Shown: positions 12,151 to 23,739 of the stretch, one piece after another
Layout: each line of letters begins with the position of its first letter
Position numbering within the stretch: position 1 is the stretch's first letter
Assembly (NCBI GenBank): GCA_039000515.1
Contig: JBCFYV010002255.1
Coordinates: 18,004,890 to 18,068,889, forward strand
Direction of reading: 5' to 3'
Source: Timema cristinae
Lineage: Eukaryota > Arthropoda > Insecta > Phasmatodea > Timematidae
Length of the DNA: 64,000 nt
The notes under the pieces: generated by a model
Database searches by the model: none
The model's input: only the letters and a program-made list of their open reading frames with translations
Told to the model about the DNA's origin: nothing
Made by a program: the position numbers and the translations under genes

Positions 12151-12729
12151 GACATTTTTCACTTAAGTGAAAACATAAATAATTTAAATTAATATAAGAT
12201 AAGTGTACATTTTAAAATTATTTCCTGTAAAATAATAGCTATAGAATTAAAATATTTGAGCTGATATCACGTATGAAACAATTAGAAATGACAACAATTT
12301 GTAAACAGTAACTTATAATTAGAGGTAATTAAAGGCAGAATAGGCTATTAGATTACTATGAATGTGAATGGTAGCAGCCTTACCATTACACGTGCTTATA
12401 TTATATAAGGTAAGTATGCTACATTTCAGGGAAAAAGGGGGGTAAATGTAGGGTCTGATATATATAGATATAACTACAGTTTTAATATTTTATTTTTGAA
12501 TGTAAATCACAAAAAAAGTGTTTATTTTTATTTTTCAACTGTCAAATTGCTACAAGACTCCAAAGGTGACACTGACAGGGGTGAAACCTTTATAAATAAA
12601 AGTATATCTAGTAGATTTCAGAGCTATCGGATAAGTTTATTTCCAAGACGTCTCGATTATACCTTTCCTGCTGACGTGAACCCGAAAGACTAGAATTCGT
12701 TCCTAACCTGGAGTTTAACCTCAATTTTG

Positions 12730-12892
12730 CTGAAGTGTGGAGGGAGAGTGGGGGGAAAAAAATCATTCAGGAAAAAACATCATCAGTACACGTGACTAGG
12801 ACTGGAAGACTTATCTCCCCTTCATCAATCATCCAGTCTATTGCAGAAGTGACGCCTTAGATCATTAGACCACCGAAACGGGTCACTATGGT
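12730..12892 (-). mobile_element. SINE family A, 5' part
   Basis: In reverse complement it gives the family A head (TCGGTGG-type start, 'tctaaggcg') followed by the body ('ctctccctcca'). It ends near 12730 without a recognisable tail. It runs directly into the hairpin-rich block to its right. Confidence 0.55.
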
Positions 12893-13062
12893 ACATCTTA
12901 TAGGATAGGACCATAGTGTAATACGTCAAGGTAAGACTGCTACCTTTCAGGGTAAACATAGTGTTCCATCTTTTACCCTGCAAGGTAGCAGCAATATCGC
13001 CTTTCATAACTAATGGTATGACTTCAAATAAGTTCATAGTGTAATACGTCAAGGTAAGACAG
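12893..13062. repeat. Hairpin-rich block with a 26-bp direct repeat
   Basis: The sequence at 12912-12937 recurs exactly at 13035-13060. Between them, 12938-12956 and 12972-12990 form a 19-bp stem with one mismatch (18 of 19) around a 15-bp loop. A second 8-bp stem ('cactatgg' / 'ccatagtg') lies just upstream. It may be a decayed palindromic MITE. Confidence 0.7.
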
Positions 13063-13464
13063 GGTAAACAGAGTGCACATCTGGTAATTCTTACAGTGGT
13101 CTGATACGACCCTATAAATCTGGGTGAAGGGATCTCGATGCGACATTTACAGATATTAACTCTCGTTTAGGTATAACCTGGCATCAAACCATCTTCTTCC
13201 CACTCAGAAACGAAATTCCCTGATATATGAGGACGAATGACCTCATTAAAGTGAAATCGGTATCCTTGAAAAAAAGAGTTGTCTCGATCGTAGTAATTTT
13301 TTTTGTAAAATATTTTTTTAAAAAAAAAAGCACTTTGATATTCCTCGCTAATAAATCTGAGGTTTTATTTTACGACATGGTTACCATGCACACATTTAAA
13401 AAGATAAATTGGGCAGTTTCCACACGACTAGCCACAGGTGAAGAAGATGACACCGGAATAGGGG

Positions 13465-13466
<2 letters not shown>

Positions 13467-13516
<50 letters not shown>
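13467..13516. repeat. (TC)n microsatellite
   Basis: About 24 uninterrupted TC units pass into 'tatctatc'. They account for the Leu-Ser run in the 118-residue frame at 13227-13583, which is not a gene. Confidence 0.98.
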
Positions 13517-13523
<7 letters not shown>

Positions 13524-13564
13524 GACAAGGGTAAAAAAGAAAGAAAAAATAAGGTAAAGCCAAG

Positions 13565-13825
13565 TTGTTGTTTTTTTATCTAGCACTGCGTCTCACAGCC
13601 CATTCTGGTTGTACGCATTGTACTAACTACGTCAATGTGTTACGGATGAGGAAAGTGGACGTTATCAGAAGTGTACTAGCATTTGCGTGGACGGAGAGTG
13701 GGAAAACATTTAGGAAAAATCCCCTCTCTATACCCCTGACCAGGAATCGACCCTCGATCTCCTCATAATTCAGCATTCTAGACAAATGTGAGAGCGATGA
13801 CTAAGACCATGCGGCCACCATAGTG
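13565..13825 (-). mobile_element. SINE family A, near full length
   Basis: Read on the minus strand: a head with 'ccgcatggtcttagtcat', a B box 'gagggtcgattcctgg', a body containing 'ttttcccactctccgtcca', then a tail ending 'gcagtgcta' and an A-run. About 240 bp, like the copy at 8285. Confidence 0.7.
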
Positions 13826-14189
13826 GGTGATATAAATATGAAGCTGGGAAAAGATTTATGAAGGAACTAATGCAATTTAAATTGTAGTCAAAAACTTCGA
13901 AATGACTCTTTTCTTAGGATGCAAAAACTAATTCAGTTATTATAACTTAAAGGTTATGTTTATTATGAACACGATGGTCGTAGGCCCAAACAGTTTATGG
14001 GAGAGAATTGGCTGATTAGCTAGACCAGATATTTTGTTGACAATCACCTCCTAAATGTTAGTCGTAAAACTGAAAATGATGTTTTAAACACTAATTGAAG
14101 ATCAACTTATTTCTTATCTCTGATCAATATACTGATTATTGTCTTTGCAACCAGCCCTAAGCCCTTTCATGGTCCGCATTTTTTTAAAA

Positions 14190-14720
14190 TATATCAGATT
14201 GGTATTTCGACATCTCGAAGGTAAAGTGATGCAATCGTAAAAAATGTCGAACTCAAGATTTTTATAAATGTCAACTATTCATGATTAACCCCCCCCCCTC
14301 CCCCCCAAAAAGGTGGTTTTCGTAATGCCGGTTCTTCGGACTAGCCGAAACTATTTTACTGATTGGGCTCAAAAGTGGTATCTGAGGTTTTCATAAGGTT
14401 CTCCCGAGGGGTTTTTGGAATTATACATCCAACCCTAAAATTAAGGGTAGTTTATTTAAGGAAAAAATGCGATTTTTTTTTTCAAAATTCGCTCTATTTT
14501 TATTAAATGTTGTGTCTAGGCGCTGTTTATCACTATAAACAAGATGGCAATTTTCAGTTTCTTATGAAAATGAGGTTAAGGGTACTTTACATAGGGGAAA
14601 TTTTCCAATTTTGATCATTTTTTCCACAACTATCAGAGATACGAAATAACTCATCATTGTAAAGTTGTAGTACTATTAAAAATAAAAATCTTTAATATAA
14701 AATATATTTTTACTAAACTA
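14190..14720 (-). repeat. Unclassified interspersed repeat L, inverted copy
   Basis: The reverse complement aligns in order with 1830-2215: 'taatagtactacaa', a 'gtatctctgatag' block for 'gagatacg', 'gaaaaccacctttt' and 'acgattgcatcacttt'. It includes an interrupted C-run at 14289-14306. Confidence 0.45.
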
Positions 14721-16190
14721 ATAAATTCTGAGCAAAAAGCAAAAATATATACTTTTTAATTCAGGTCTTTGAAAATGAATTTTATTTTTATGCTTTTCGG
14801 TGGAAAAAGTTATTTCTCTTTTCTCAATTTTTCTGTGATAGTGTTCCTAGTTCCTAATGCTATAAAGAAATTAAGTAACAGCACATATTATTTTATTAAT
14901 GATCTTTGGTTTAAACTATTTTATACTTATACAAAATAACAATATTAATAATTTTAACAGATTTATTGTGAATGCCAAATACGATTAAATTAAGTCGAAT
15001 CGGTCAAATCCCAAAACCAAAACTTATCTCAAACAAACAACACGCGTGTAAAACCCAAACACAAGAACACACAAATAAACAAAATCATACATCACGAGGC
15101 GAAATTTATCCCTACGCGAACTAGCACGGGACGCATATAACGAACCCATTAGTTTCCCAGCCAAGTATCAAAGTTTAGAACCCCTTCTACTCCAACCCTT
15201 TCCAAAACTATGTTTTACCCACCGCCCTGAAATCTGGCCAAAATATAACATGAAACTATAAATTTATATATAATCATGTTGTTAACCTTGAAACCACGAT
15301 TCACCCCTATTTTTGTATTGCCTTTATGTGTTGTGGTCAAGGTTTATCTCTAAATCCAGACTATGTCACGAATCTCAAAATATTATCTTTAGGTATCTAT
15401 ATAGTCTACCAACAATGTTAGCTCTAGTTTAAGTAAGCTAGAAGTATGTTATAAAATAAATTTATGTTTGTTTATTACTAAACATAATTCTTTTAAAATA
15501 TGTGTATTGAAATATAAATTTAGTGTAAATTACAAGAAATTGTGTTGCTACATTATAAGTCTCATTAAACTTTGACAAGTATAATTAATGATCCTTTGGC
15601 TAGTTATATTTGTCATTCGAGAATTCTATTTGTAATTGTCAAAATACTAATATTGTTTCTTTTTAATTTCCTTTTATTAGATATAAAATGTGTCATGATG
15701 TTATTTTTCTACACTATCACAAAATACTTTTTATCTAAAGATAAAAATTCAAATTTAAATAAATTATATTTTCTTTATTAAGGATTTTATGGCTGTTCCA
15801 ACATTATAGTCATATACGTACCTTGGGTATAGTGAATGGAAAATAGCTACTACCGTGGTAAGAGTCGTTTTAAAGAAACCTCGCTTGAAATTGAGAAGTG
15901 TGTTTCAGAAGAGCTTTTTTTTTTTATCGGCGCACACCTAAGTGCTGTTATGTTGGATCCAAGCTTAACTTGTAATTCTTTTGAAAAATATACCTCACTC
16001 CCTCCATTCAAAAAATGCTAAGCACATCATGTCAAGAATTATATTACGCTCCTATCGTTACTAAAATATTAAGGTTTAAATCTGGATTTCAAATTGATAT
16101 TTTACTCTGGTGATCATAAAACCAATTAATACTAAAGTCAATAGTTCATTATAGTCTCAGAGAATAACCGATATCCTGGTTGTTTAATTT
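14721..16190. other. AT-rich DNA, no gene seen
   Basis: Short frames at 15572-15781 and 15836-16021 have no recognisable domain. No repeat structure is apparent. Confidence 0.4.
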
Positions 16191-16194
16191 TTTA

Positions 16195-16425
16195 AATGTC
16201 CAAGGTCTCGACCGATTGCTTAAAATTTTAAATTCAAATAAATTGAGATGAGTTACTAAATGTAAAACCTTTTGATCGACGTACATATTGAAACGGATAA
16301 CCATATCGAAAAAATATGTACAGCCTTGGTTCAAATATTGTCATTGCCAAATTTCGTTAAGACTGATCAACGAATTTGACAGTAATCGTGGAACAAATAA
16401 ACAGGCAGATGAAATTACAAATTGC
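16195..16425 (+). repeat. Dispersed repeat K, copy 1
   Basis: Aligns with 59865-60090 in the same orientation. Shared blocks are 'attgcttaaaattttaaatt', 'catattgaaacg', 'tgccaa.ttt.gtta' and 'atcgtgga'. Spacing is similar and divergence high. Class unknown. Confidence 0.55.
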
Positions 16426-17200
16426 CGAGTTAATGGACCTCAATTCACTCGATAAATTTAAAACAACCTAAAACTACACCTATTCACAATAAAATTTATT
16501 TATCACTTAGTGAAATGGAACTATCTCTCTTTCCAATGTAGGCCTATATATGTTTGTCCCTTTACATGAAACATGCAAAAGTTTCCAAGCTAGTGTGTTG
16601 GGCCTTGAATTAAAAATAATAATTTTACTGATATCATGCAACAAAGCAAGAATCCATCATTTTGAAATATAATATCGGTCATCAATTTCAAGATAAAATT
16701 ATAGGTTTAGTTTCTGGTACCAACATTTCTTCTACAACTAAAAGGTATAAAATTGAATTTGGTTTAGGTATCGGGCGCTATAGGATCTTATATATTTTCA
16801 AACCAATGGACTGATTTAAATTAAACCAAATATATGCATAACATTAAAACCAGGTAACATGATAACCTGTCTAATTTTTTTTTAAATTCCAGATTCATAT
16901 GTGAAACTACCATCGTGTCAAAAATGTCCAAACCTGCAAACAATGAAGGCGTTTGTCATTTCTGGATATTAAAAATAATATAAAGGAATGAGATGTACAC
17001 CTATCAACACTGGCGTGCCATTAATTAGAGAGATACAGACATTAAGTTACTAAAAAAATGTAACAAACTGCCCTTTAAAATAACTTGAATATAAATAGAT
17101 ATTAATAATTACATTTCACATTTTATTAATACGGAAAACTAGCAGAATACAAAGTTTCAAGTAAATATGCCAAATATAACAAGCAGATAATAACAATTAG
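16426..17200. other. AT-rich DNA, no gene seen
   Basis: No coding pattern or named repeat is recognised. A short (GT)n run lies at 17200-17216. Confidence 0.4.
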
Positions 17201-17223
17201 TGTGTGTGTGTGTGTATTATAAA

Positions 17224-17465
17224 GGTACAGGATAAAAATAGGGAAATTCCAATTTTAACTCAAATTGAGTTAGTGGCGCCAACTGTTAGACAATCAAGAT
17301 ACCTTTCTAATGCATTTTAGAGTATGTTTAAAAGAAGTCTCTCTAATATTAAAATTAGTTTTCCTAAAAAAGTATTTGTTGAAGTTCTTATGGGGTTTGA
17401 TGTATAAAAGTCGTTGTTTTAGAAAATGTGTATTGTGTGACATTCCACCTTTTCCCCCTGTACCC
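17224..17465 (+). mobile_element. MITE family G, copy 2
   Basis: 242 bp, nearly the same length as the copy at 101-343. The ends 'ggtacaggataaaaatag' and the reverse complement of 'ttttccccctgtaccc' form imperfect terminal inverted repeats. It has no coding capacity. The 65-residue frames on both strands here are artefacts. Confidence 0.65.
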
Positions 17466-17634
17466 ATAATTTGTATTAACACATGTTTCACAAAGTGTAA
17501 TATTTAAACGCAAAGTAAGTTACTAGAGCTAAGCTAGTCGGTTATAGAATAAAGGACGAATGTACAGTATGACTTAAGTATGGAAAAACTCTTAATAAAC
17601 AAATGTATTACTTAGCGGTGAACATTGATAATAT

Positions 17635-17760
17635 TAAGATAATGTAATTAGTGTTTGAATAGGTATTGTTAACGTCTATCAAAAGTGACAGCTGAATATC
17701 TTATTACTTGACGTATGAATACGTGAAAGTAGAGTTAATAACCTTTCTAGCGAATATATA
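17635..17760 (+). repeat. Dispersed repeat F, copy 2
   Basis: Has 'ctatcaaaagtgacagc' then 'ttgacgtatgaatacgtgaa'. The ACGTAT/AATACGT core is almost palindromic and is the best conserved part among copies. Confidence 0.45.
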
Positions 17761-18399
17761 AGGTTCTTCCTGTGGAAATTGGAGTGTATACAACCTGTAG
17801 GATATAAAGAACCAGAGTAGGGATAAAAAAAAATCTACCTAACCCCCTCATTTATCAGCACCTTTAGTTGTTCACTATCTAGTAGGGTTGAAACTTTTGT
17901 AAACGTTATGTAGCCGATATGTTATAGGAAGAATAATGAACGAGTTGAAAATCAAGTAGCGAAGGCTCCACTTAAATTGTTCCCCTTACCCTTTAAATTA
18001 GCTCTATACTCAGCAACGCGTCATGTCACTATCAAAGGTATCAAAGGCAGGATGATAAATGTAACAAGTATACAAGTCTATTTACCTCTTTATCTAGACC
18101 TCACCTTTATGCCGTTTCTCTATAAAGCAAATATAAAAGAGATGAGCACGTTTATTGAAATTCTCTATCCGGCAGTGGTGGCTCGTGTATAGGCACTGCG
18201 TGCGGAACTGCAGCACCTCCTATTTCCACTTGATATTATCGATAACATTTAATATAATTAATCATTTTTTCTTTAATTCTTTAATTATTTTTGTAGTACA
18301 ATATATATTCCTTAACTTTAATGTCAGTACTTCAGTAGGTATCCCCCAGTTTATGAAAAATATACAAAAAACCTTTGTATGGAACTGTGCGCTTCACAG

Positions 18400-18474
18400 T
18401 GCTAGTGACGTGGTGTTTGATTGTTGTGCGCATGCGCATATAGGAGGGGGTGGGGTGAAAGGCGGGACTGTCAG

Positions 18475-18514
<40 letters not shown>

Positions 18515-18515
18515 C
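18400..18515. promoter_or_regulatory. Promoter-like block inside the hAT element
   Basis: Contains a CRE-like 'gtgacgtgg', a perfect NRF1-type palindrome TGCGCATGCGCA at 18427-18438, a GC box 'aaggcggga', and a GA tract at 18478-18513 resembling GAGA-factor target DNA. Promoter activity is inferred from the motifs only. Confidence 0.35.
18478..18513. repeat. (GA)n microsatellite
   Basis: About 18 uninterrupted GA units within the hAT element. Confidence 0.97.
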
Positions 18516-18704
18516 TGTTGCTCTCGCAGTGCCGGCTCTGGAGTGATGGTGGAAGGAAGTTTTTTTTACTCAGCGTGTGTTGTGCTTAAAAACCATGTAC
18601 CATATTCTTGAATATGATAAAGTGTAAAAGAGTGTAAACTTAGATTACTATCCTGCTTTCAGCTATTCTATTTTATTCACTTTTTCGGGTTTTTTATTTA
18701 ACAG

Positions 18705-18838
18705 AAATACTAAATGAGCTTGCAGTACTTACAATGGAGAAAATTTTCTCACGTGTCATCCAGAGAGCAAGGAGAAAATTATTGAACTTACTTTGTAAAT
18801 TAAAGCAAGAAGAATGGATTTCATTTTTAAATGAATAG
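18705..18838 (+). pseudogene. hAT transposase C-terminal relic
   Basis: A 'ttttttatttaacag' tract ending at 18704 looks like a 3' splice site. The frame that follows reads NELAVLTMEKIFSRV then ARRKLL and stops at TAG (18836-18838). The pattern L-x-V-L-x-x-E-K followed by A-R-R-K resembles the C-terminal dimerisation segment of hAT transposases. Only about 44 codons survive, and the catalytic core is absent. The family match is from memory of the pattern and is moderate. Confidence 0.4.
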
Positions 18839-19321
18839 TTCAAGCTTAAACTGTAACAACTTAAGTTAAAGAAAGTAAAAAATCTTTTTTTTTTTGTTAA
18901 GATTTTATCAAGTTCCTGAATAAATTTTCTTTTTATACATGTTTTATTTTCCTTTTACACAATTTTAAAACAAAGGCTAAAAAATTTCTGGAGCAGTTCC
19001 TCCACTAGTTTTAGCTACGAGCCACCACTGCTATCAGGTATGCAGGAGTGCCTGTGACGGGTTAGAATGAAGGTCAATGAAAAAAAATACAAAGTTAAAC
19101 CTCAAATATCAGCTCGATCAACACTTCATCAACCTATCATTTCGATTGTGTTTGGACAACTTAGATGTCTGGGTAGTTTGTAGACCTCTTAAGCGTGTAT
19201 ATAGCTCATGTTCAAGTACCTTAACCCTTTACCCCTTTCCAACAAGTTCTCATCACGCTTTCACTGTGCAATATTACCAATTTAATCAGGGTTAAGGTAG
19301 GAGTGTAAGGAATGCTAGAAA

Positions 19322-19620
19322 AGTGCAGTGTTTCTGCAGAATTTTTAGCAAATAAAAATGTGTTGTACAAAATAAATATAATAATGCTCCAGTATAAACC
19401 TATAGTGTAATTTTCTTCGCATGGTGATATCAACAGTTGTTGAATATATATCATGAGAATAGAAGCATTAGATGAAAAACTTTTTAAATCAAGAGAAAAA
19501 GTTGTCATTAAATTCCAGGACACCCTCGACATACGAGTGTATTAAAAAAATGGTGATATCACCAAGTGAAGAAAGTTAAAATCTATGTTTCTACTGGAGA
19601 AGTTTTTATTAGTTAGCTAT
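19322..19620 (+). mobile_element. Palindromic MITE family H, copy 1
   Basis: Shares ordered blocks with 56756-57070: 'cagtgttt.tgc', 'aaaataaat', 'tcaacagttgt' and 'gttgtcattaaattcca'. The right part is more diverged. Confidence 0.5.
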
Positions 19621-20834
19621 CGTACATTTAAAACTTTAATAGTTTTGTACTTACAAATATAACTATTAAATATTACTAAATATTTATATAAACTAGTTTT
19701 TTAAGCTTTAGTATTGTAAATGGATTTTAATAATCTTTTTTTAAATGAAATTATAATTTTTCTAGCGTATTATTTTTGTTTAAAATATTCTTCAAAAGAG
19801 AAAAAAAAACTCCATCCACGATGAGCTTGCTTGCATCGGGGTGAGAAATTCCCATAAGCACAAACGTTAATTTTTTTTACAACTTTGTCCCAAAGTTCAA
19901 GAACTGATGTCTTATGGAAGGAGTAACAAAAAGCGTGGATTGCGCAAAATTTTAAATTAATTTTTAATATAATTTCACTTCCTTCCCAAGGAAGTACAAG
20001 AGTACATTAATGAAGAAAACAAAGAGTAAATGTATGTATATTTTTTTAAGGATTTTGTTAGTCGGGAGGAGTATTTTTGAAATATGATTAACTTGCAGCC
20101 CTTTAAAACACAGCTTGTAAGCTTTAATTATTAGTGTTATGTCCATAGAGAAGAAGTTATTTTGAATAATGTAAATTAAATAATACGACACAGTCGTTCA
20201 TTTTTTATTATTTAACAGGGCCTAAGTAGAAACATTCTCAAAAATAATAAACACAAATTATTTCTCAATAAGTTTTCTTAATAAAAACAAAATTACTAAT
20301 TTTTATTCATATAAAAAACTCTTTAGATACATTTTGAACCAAATTGTAGAAGCGTTTGGTTTTTATAAACTCGAATTTTAAAATGCAGTATAATTAAACG
20401 AATCTCTCCCCGAATAACAAGTATACAGTGCTACACACATCCATATGTACATATAAAACGAAATCGTTATAGCAATTATTTTAATATTTTAAAGTTTTCA
20501 AAAATCAATCATCAGTTAAATTAGCTTTAGTTTGAAGGAAAAGATCAAACTAAAACTAACTAAAACCTCTAGATATGTAAATATAACATATAATATAACT
20601 ATAAATATTAGGTTTGAATGAACTACACTAAACCCTTTGGCTGTGACCCCAGGTTAAGATAGAGTGAGGGGTAGACAGGCAAACTAAAAAAGTTGTCCTA
20701 CAAATGATTAAAATATACAATATTTTTGGTTTGAGGTCACATAAAACGTCAATATTCACCCTAATCCAAAGGTAGACAATTTTCACAATCAAAATACTTT
20801 ATCTACACAATAAAGTAAAAATTATACGTAATTT
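19621..20834. other. AT-rich DNA, no gene seen
   Basis: This is the left flank of the tandem duplication. The 75-residue frame at 19964-20191 is Ile/Leu/Lys-rich from composition. Confidence 0.4.
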
Positions 20835-21405
20835 AAATGACATATTTATATTTTACACTTATGTTTTTTTGTCAACACATCTCACTATCCGTTTGGGCTA
20901 TATATTATATATATATTAACTAATTATGCTATGTGATAAGGATGATCAAGGTTGAAAAAAATTGAGTCTATCTATTTGTGTGTTTCCCTATGAAATAATG
21001 ATATTCACTCTTGATGATTGTGAAAGGCTACGTAACATGGGCTGCGGAAGGAGAGGTCAGGCTAAATGACTGCTCCGAGCTATATGGGGGAAAGGGCAGG
21101 CTAAAAAGGTAAGATAAGAAAGCGTACGTGGTTTATAGACGCACTTAGGCATTATTAAAAAAGTGCGTCTTACAATACATTTTACAAGTCCAATAAGTGG
21201 TGGGTATAAGATATATATATTTTTTATAATGACTCTAATAAACACAAACTAAGCCTATCCATGTTTTTTTTATCCACTAAGCATGATGATACAATGTATT
21301 AACACCATTTTATCTCAATTAATTTACTAGCACTAAGGCCAGGTTCATCTTTAACATCAATATTTAACATGTATTCACCAATATTAATTTTATTCTTTAA
21401 ATTGA

Positions 21406-21487
21406 AAAATTACATCTGAATAAGGGGATCGGCCCGGAATATTCGGTTTAGTACGCCAAGCTCTAATAAGTGAGCTATCCGGAAATC
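21406..21487 (-). mobile_element. tRNA-like SINE head, family C, diverged (unit 1)
   Basis: In reverse complement it has 'ggatagctcacttattaga' (A-box region) and a B-box region near 'ccgaatattccggg'. It is eroded relative to 21912-21986. The unit 2 partner is 34847-34915. Confidence 0.4.
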
Positions 21488-21606
21488 TTCCTGTGTGCAG
21501 GTTCATTCTTCACTAATTAAAATTACTGTACGAATGAGCATATCATACTGGATTAAATAGTCTATTATATTTGTTAATTACGGTTATAGCCGCATACAAA
21601 TATGAT

Positions 21607-21883
21607 ATTATTATTATTATAGCACCGCGTCTTACTACCCGTTGGGTTATACGTACTTACGTAATGTGTAATGGTAGGGTGATTGTGAGATGAAATGAAG
21701 GACCTACAGTTTAACGTGGAATCCGAACCACGGTGGAGGCCTGGCATTCCCCACATTCACAAGATATCTTGTCAGAGGTGAAGGAAGGGTTTGGAAATCA
21801 ATAAATCTGTGCCGGGACCGAGGATTGAACCCCGGCCGCCAGCATATAAGTCTGACACCTTACCCCTAGACCGCCAGGTCACC
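21607..21883 (-). mobile_element. SINE family B, full length with target duplication (unit 1)
   Basis: On the minus strand: a tRNA-like head with A box 'tggcggtctaggggtaagg' and B box 'ggggttcaatcctcgg', a long body, and the tail 'gtagtaagacgcggtgct' running into (ATA)n. An 8-bp target duplication AATATGAT flanks it at 21599-21606 and 21884-21891. Confidence 0.85.
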
Positions 21884-21911
21884 AATATGATGTTCTTTAA
21901 ACTCAAAAATT

Positions 21912-21986
21912 GCACCTGGTTTCGGGAATCAAACCAGGAACGTTTGGCTTAGTACTTCAAGCTTTAACCACTGAGCTATCAGGAAG
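21912..21986 (-). mobile_element. tRNA-like sequence, family C (unit 1)
   Basis: The minus strand shows 'gatagctcagtggttaaag' (A box) and 'cctggtttgattcccg' (B box) at tRNA-like spacing. Acceptor pairing is poor, so it is a SINE head rather than a tRNA gene. It lacks one base in the anticodon-loop region compared with 35356-35430. Confidence 0.55.
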
Positions 21987-22364
21987 TCGAACCGTATTTA
22001 TGGTCATTATTGACTGAATATTAACTTTTATTTTGATTCGTTTGTTTGTTTTACTAACAAATCTGTAGGCATGCTTTTGTACGTTTGTCCATACATTTTT
22101 TGTGCGTCTTTCTTAGAGAAAAGTATGAGCATGTGCCATTTCCTGGATTTTTTTTAATGTGACATTTCACTGTGGTATCTCCATCTCCTATTCACGATAA
22201 TTCGAATATATTTATTCAAAGCTACTATCTAATTTCCTAGCTATTATAATAAAGGTAGGGCTCGAACCGTTTGCAAAGGTTGACTCCAATTTTTACTTAA
22301 AAGACCATCAGGACCCTTTGAATTCAAATCATAGCTTTTAAAATATAATTTTCACTTAATATTA

Positions 22365-22560
22365 CCACCCATTTGGGCTATCCCCATTTGATTACACTTG
22401 TGGGATAGGTATAACCAATAATAAATGTACCTTTATTTGCGTGGAGGGAGAAGATGGAAACCGTTTAGGCAAAAGAATTGATCGTAGTAGAGCCAGATTG
22501 AATTTGAATCCCAACCTCATCACTGAAAGAATGATCGTACGAATGTGATAAAGATGTATC
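22365..22560 (-). mobile_element. SINE family A, diverged (unit 1)
   Basis: The reverse complement gives a family A body ('cttctccctccacgcaaat') and a tail-like 'tagcccaaatgggtggtaa'. The head is only partly recognisable. Partner at 35806-36000. Confidence 0.5.
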
Positions 22561-22813
22561 AAAAGAGACTCCAGAGCCTGGCAGGTATTTTGGAACTTAT
22601 GATATCAGCACAACTAACCGATTACACGAGACTGCTATAGTAAGTTAAGGCGGCAAGCAACTTTCAACAGATGAATAACTAAAAGAAACGTAAACAGTAA
22701 CATGACTGTTTTGTTTTTTTCGATTTTGCCAATTCAATTTTTATTTTTATTTTTCACCTCCCAATTATAATTATAATCACTTTAAATAATAAATATAAAG
22801 CAATAACCTCGAC

Positions 22814-23070
22814 GGTCCAACACCTTAGCTCACTCAGCAGCGTGTATTTCTACTTAAAAATGGTTTGCAGGTTCGATAACTGATATAGCCGAAAAATTTA
22901 TCTTTGGTGAAATTGTGGGTTTCCCCTTTAACAGTGATAAATTTACGGTCTGAGGGCTGGATGTTGTTTCTGTTCTAGATTTAAGTTAGTTATTGAGTCA
23001 TGTTTTGATATAGTCAGTCGGTTCAGGAAGTGCACGTTAACTACCTCAAATAAATGAAAATAAAAACTAG
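22814..23070 (+). mobile_element. SINE family D with target duplication (unit 1)
   Basis: Head with 'ccttagctcactcagcagcg' and a B box 'gcaggttcgataactg'. The body has 'gtgggtttcccctttaacag' and 'gatttaagttagtt'; the end is 'aataaatgaaaataaaa'. CCTCGAC lies immediately before (22807-22813) and after (23071-23077), consistent with a 7-bp target duplication. Partner at 36259-36516. Confidence 0.75.
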
Positions 23071-23236
23071 CCTCGACTATCATTGTGACCCCACCCTGAT
23101 CAAAAAATAAGATCGTCACCCCCAGGTTGAAAAGCACTGCCGGATATGGGTGCTAAACGTAAAAAAAGCCAACTTTGTAAAAATGCGTATGATTACTGAA
23201 ATGGAATTTTCATAAAAACATTACTTGTGTGCGGAA

Positions 23237-23455
23237 TATTATTATTATTATTATCATCATCAGATTTGGCGTTGTAGTCAACATTTTGAAGGTCAACAGT
23301 GACGCATTCATTTATCATCGAGATCCCACAACATAAATCACGTCCTAAAAATCCCCACCCCCCCACCCACCTTCCCAACGGGGTATCGAACCGCAACCGT
23401 CAAAGATGGGGAATGAAAAACGTTTCAACACTCTCTCTACAGTGAGGGGGGAAAC
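23237..23455 (-). mobile_element. SINE-like element, family E (unit 1)
   Basis: On the minus strand a B-box-like 'gcggttcgataccccgttgg' is followed by a G-rich stretch, a body, and a (TAA/TGA)n tail at its 3' end. The A box is not clear. Partner at 36676-36900. The 67-residue frame here is read-through. Confidence 0.5.
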
Positions 23456-23461
23456 CTGTCC

Positions 23462-23512
23462 TACCCCCCCCCCCCATCAAACACACACACAACACACACA
23501 CACACACACTGC
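23462..23512. repeat. C-run followed by (CA)n (unit 1)
   Basis: About 13 C then interrupted CA repeats. The unit 2 counterpart (36907-36950) differs in length and has a 'cgcac' interruption. Confidence 0.95.
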
Positions 23513-23739
23513 GGAAATGTTTCTAGTGCGTAGGGATTGCGAAGATGGATTTGGGGAAAATTGCTGACGTAACGTGTCACAATGGAAACCAGGGTATATT
23601 TGTAACGATACTACTCAAGTAATGAAGTAAGAAACTTTAAATTTCAAATTGGCTGATTAAGATTTTAAAATCGATTTTAGTTATCGGACATATATATATA
23701 TTATTTAGTATTTAACGTACACTTTTTAAACTTGACTTA

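Larger units (their letters stand above)
18165..19038 (+). mobile_element. Non-autonomous hAT-type DNA transposon with target duplication
   Basis: The element spans 18173-19030 (858 bp). Its ends are a perfect 14-bp inverted repeat, CAGTGGTGGCTCGT. It is flanked by 8-bp target copies, 'ctatccgg' at 18165-18172 and 'ctatcagg' at 19031-19038 (7 of 8 match). An 8-bp duplication and CAG-type ends are hallmarks of the hAT superfamily. The interior holds a promoter-like GC-richer block, a (GA)n tract and a short relic of a transposase C-terminus. Confidence 0.85.

Noticed and set aside
21912..21986. Functional tRNA gene
   Set aside because: A and B boxes are present but the acceptor stem does not pair, and related copies carry SINE-like flanks.
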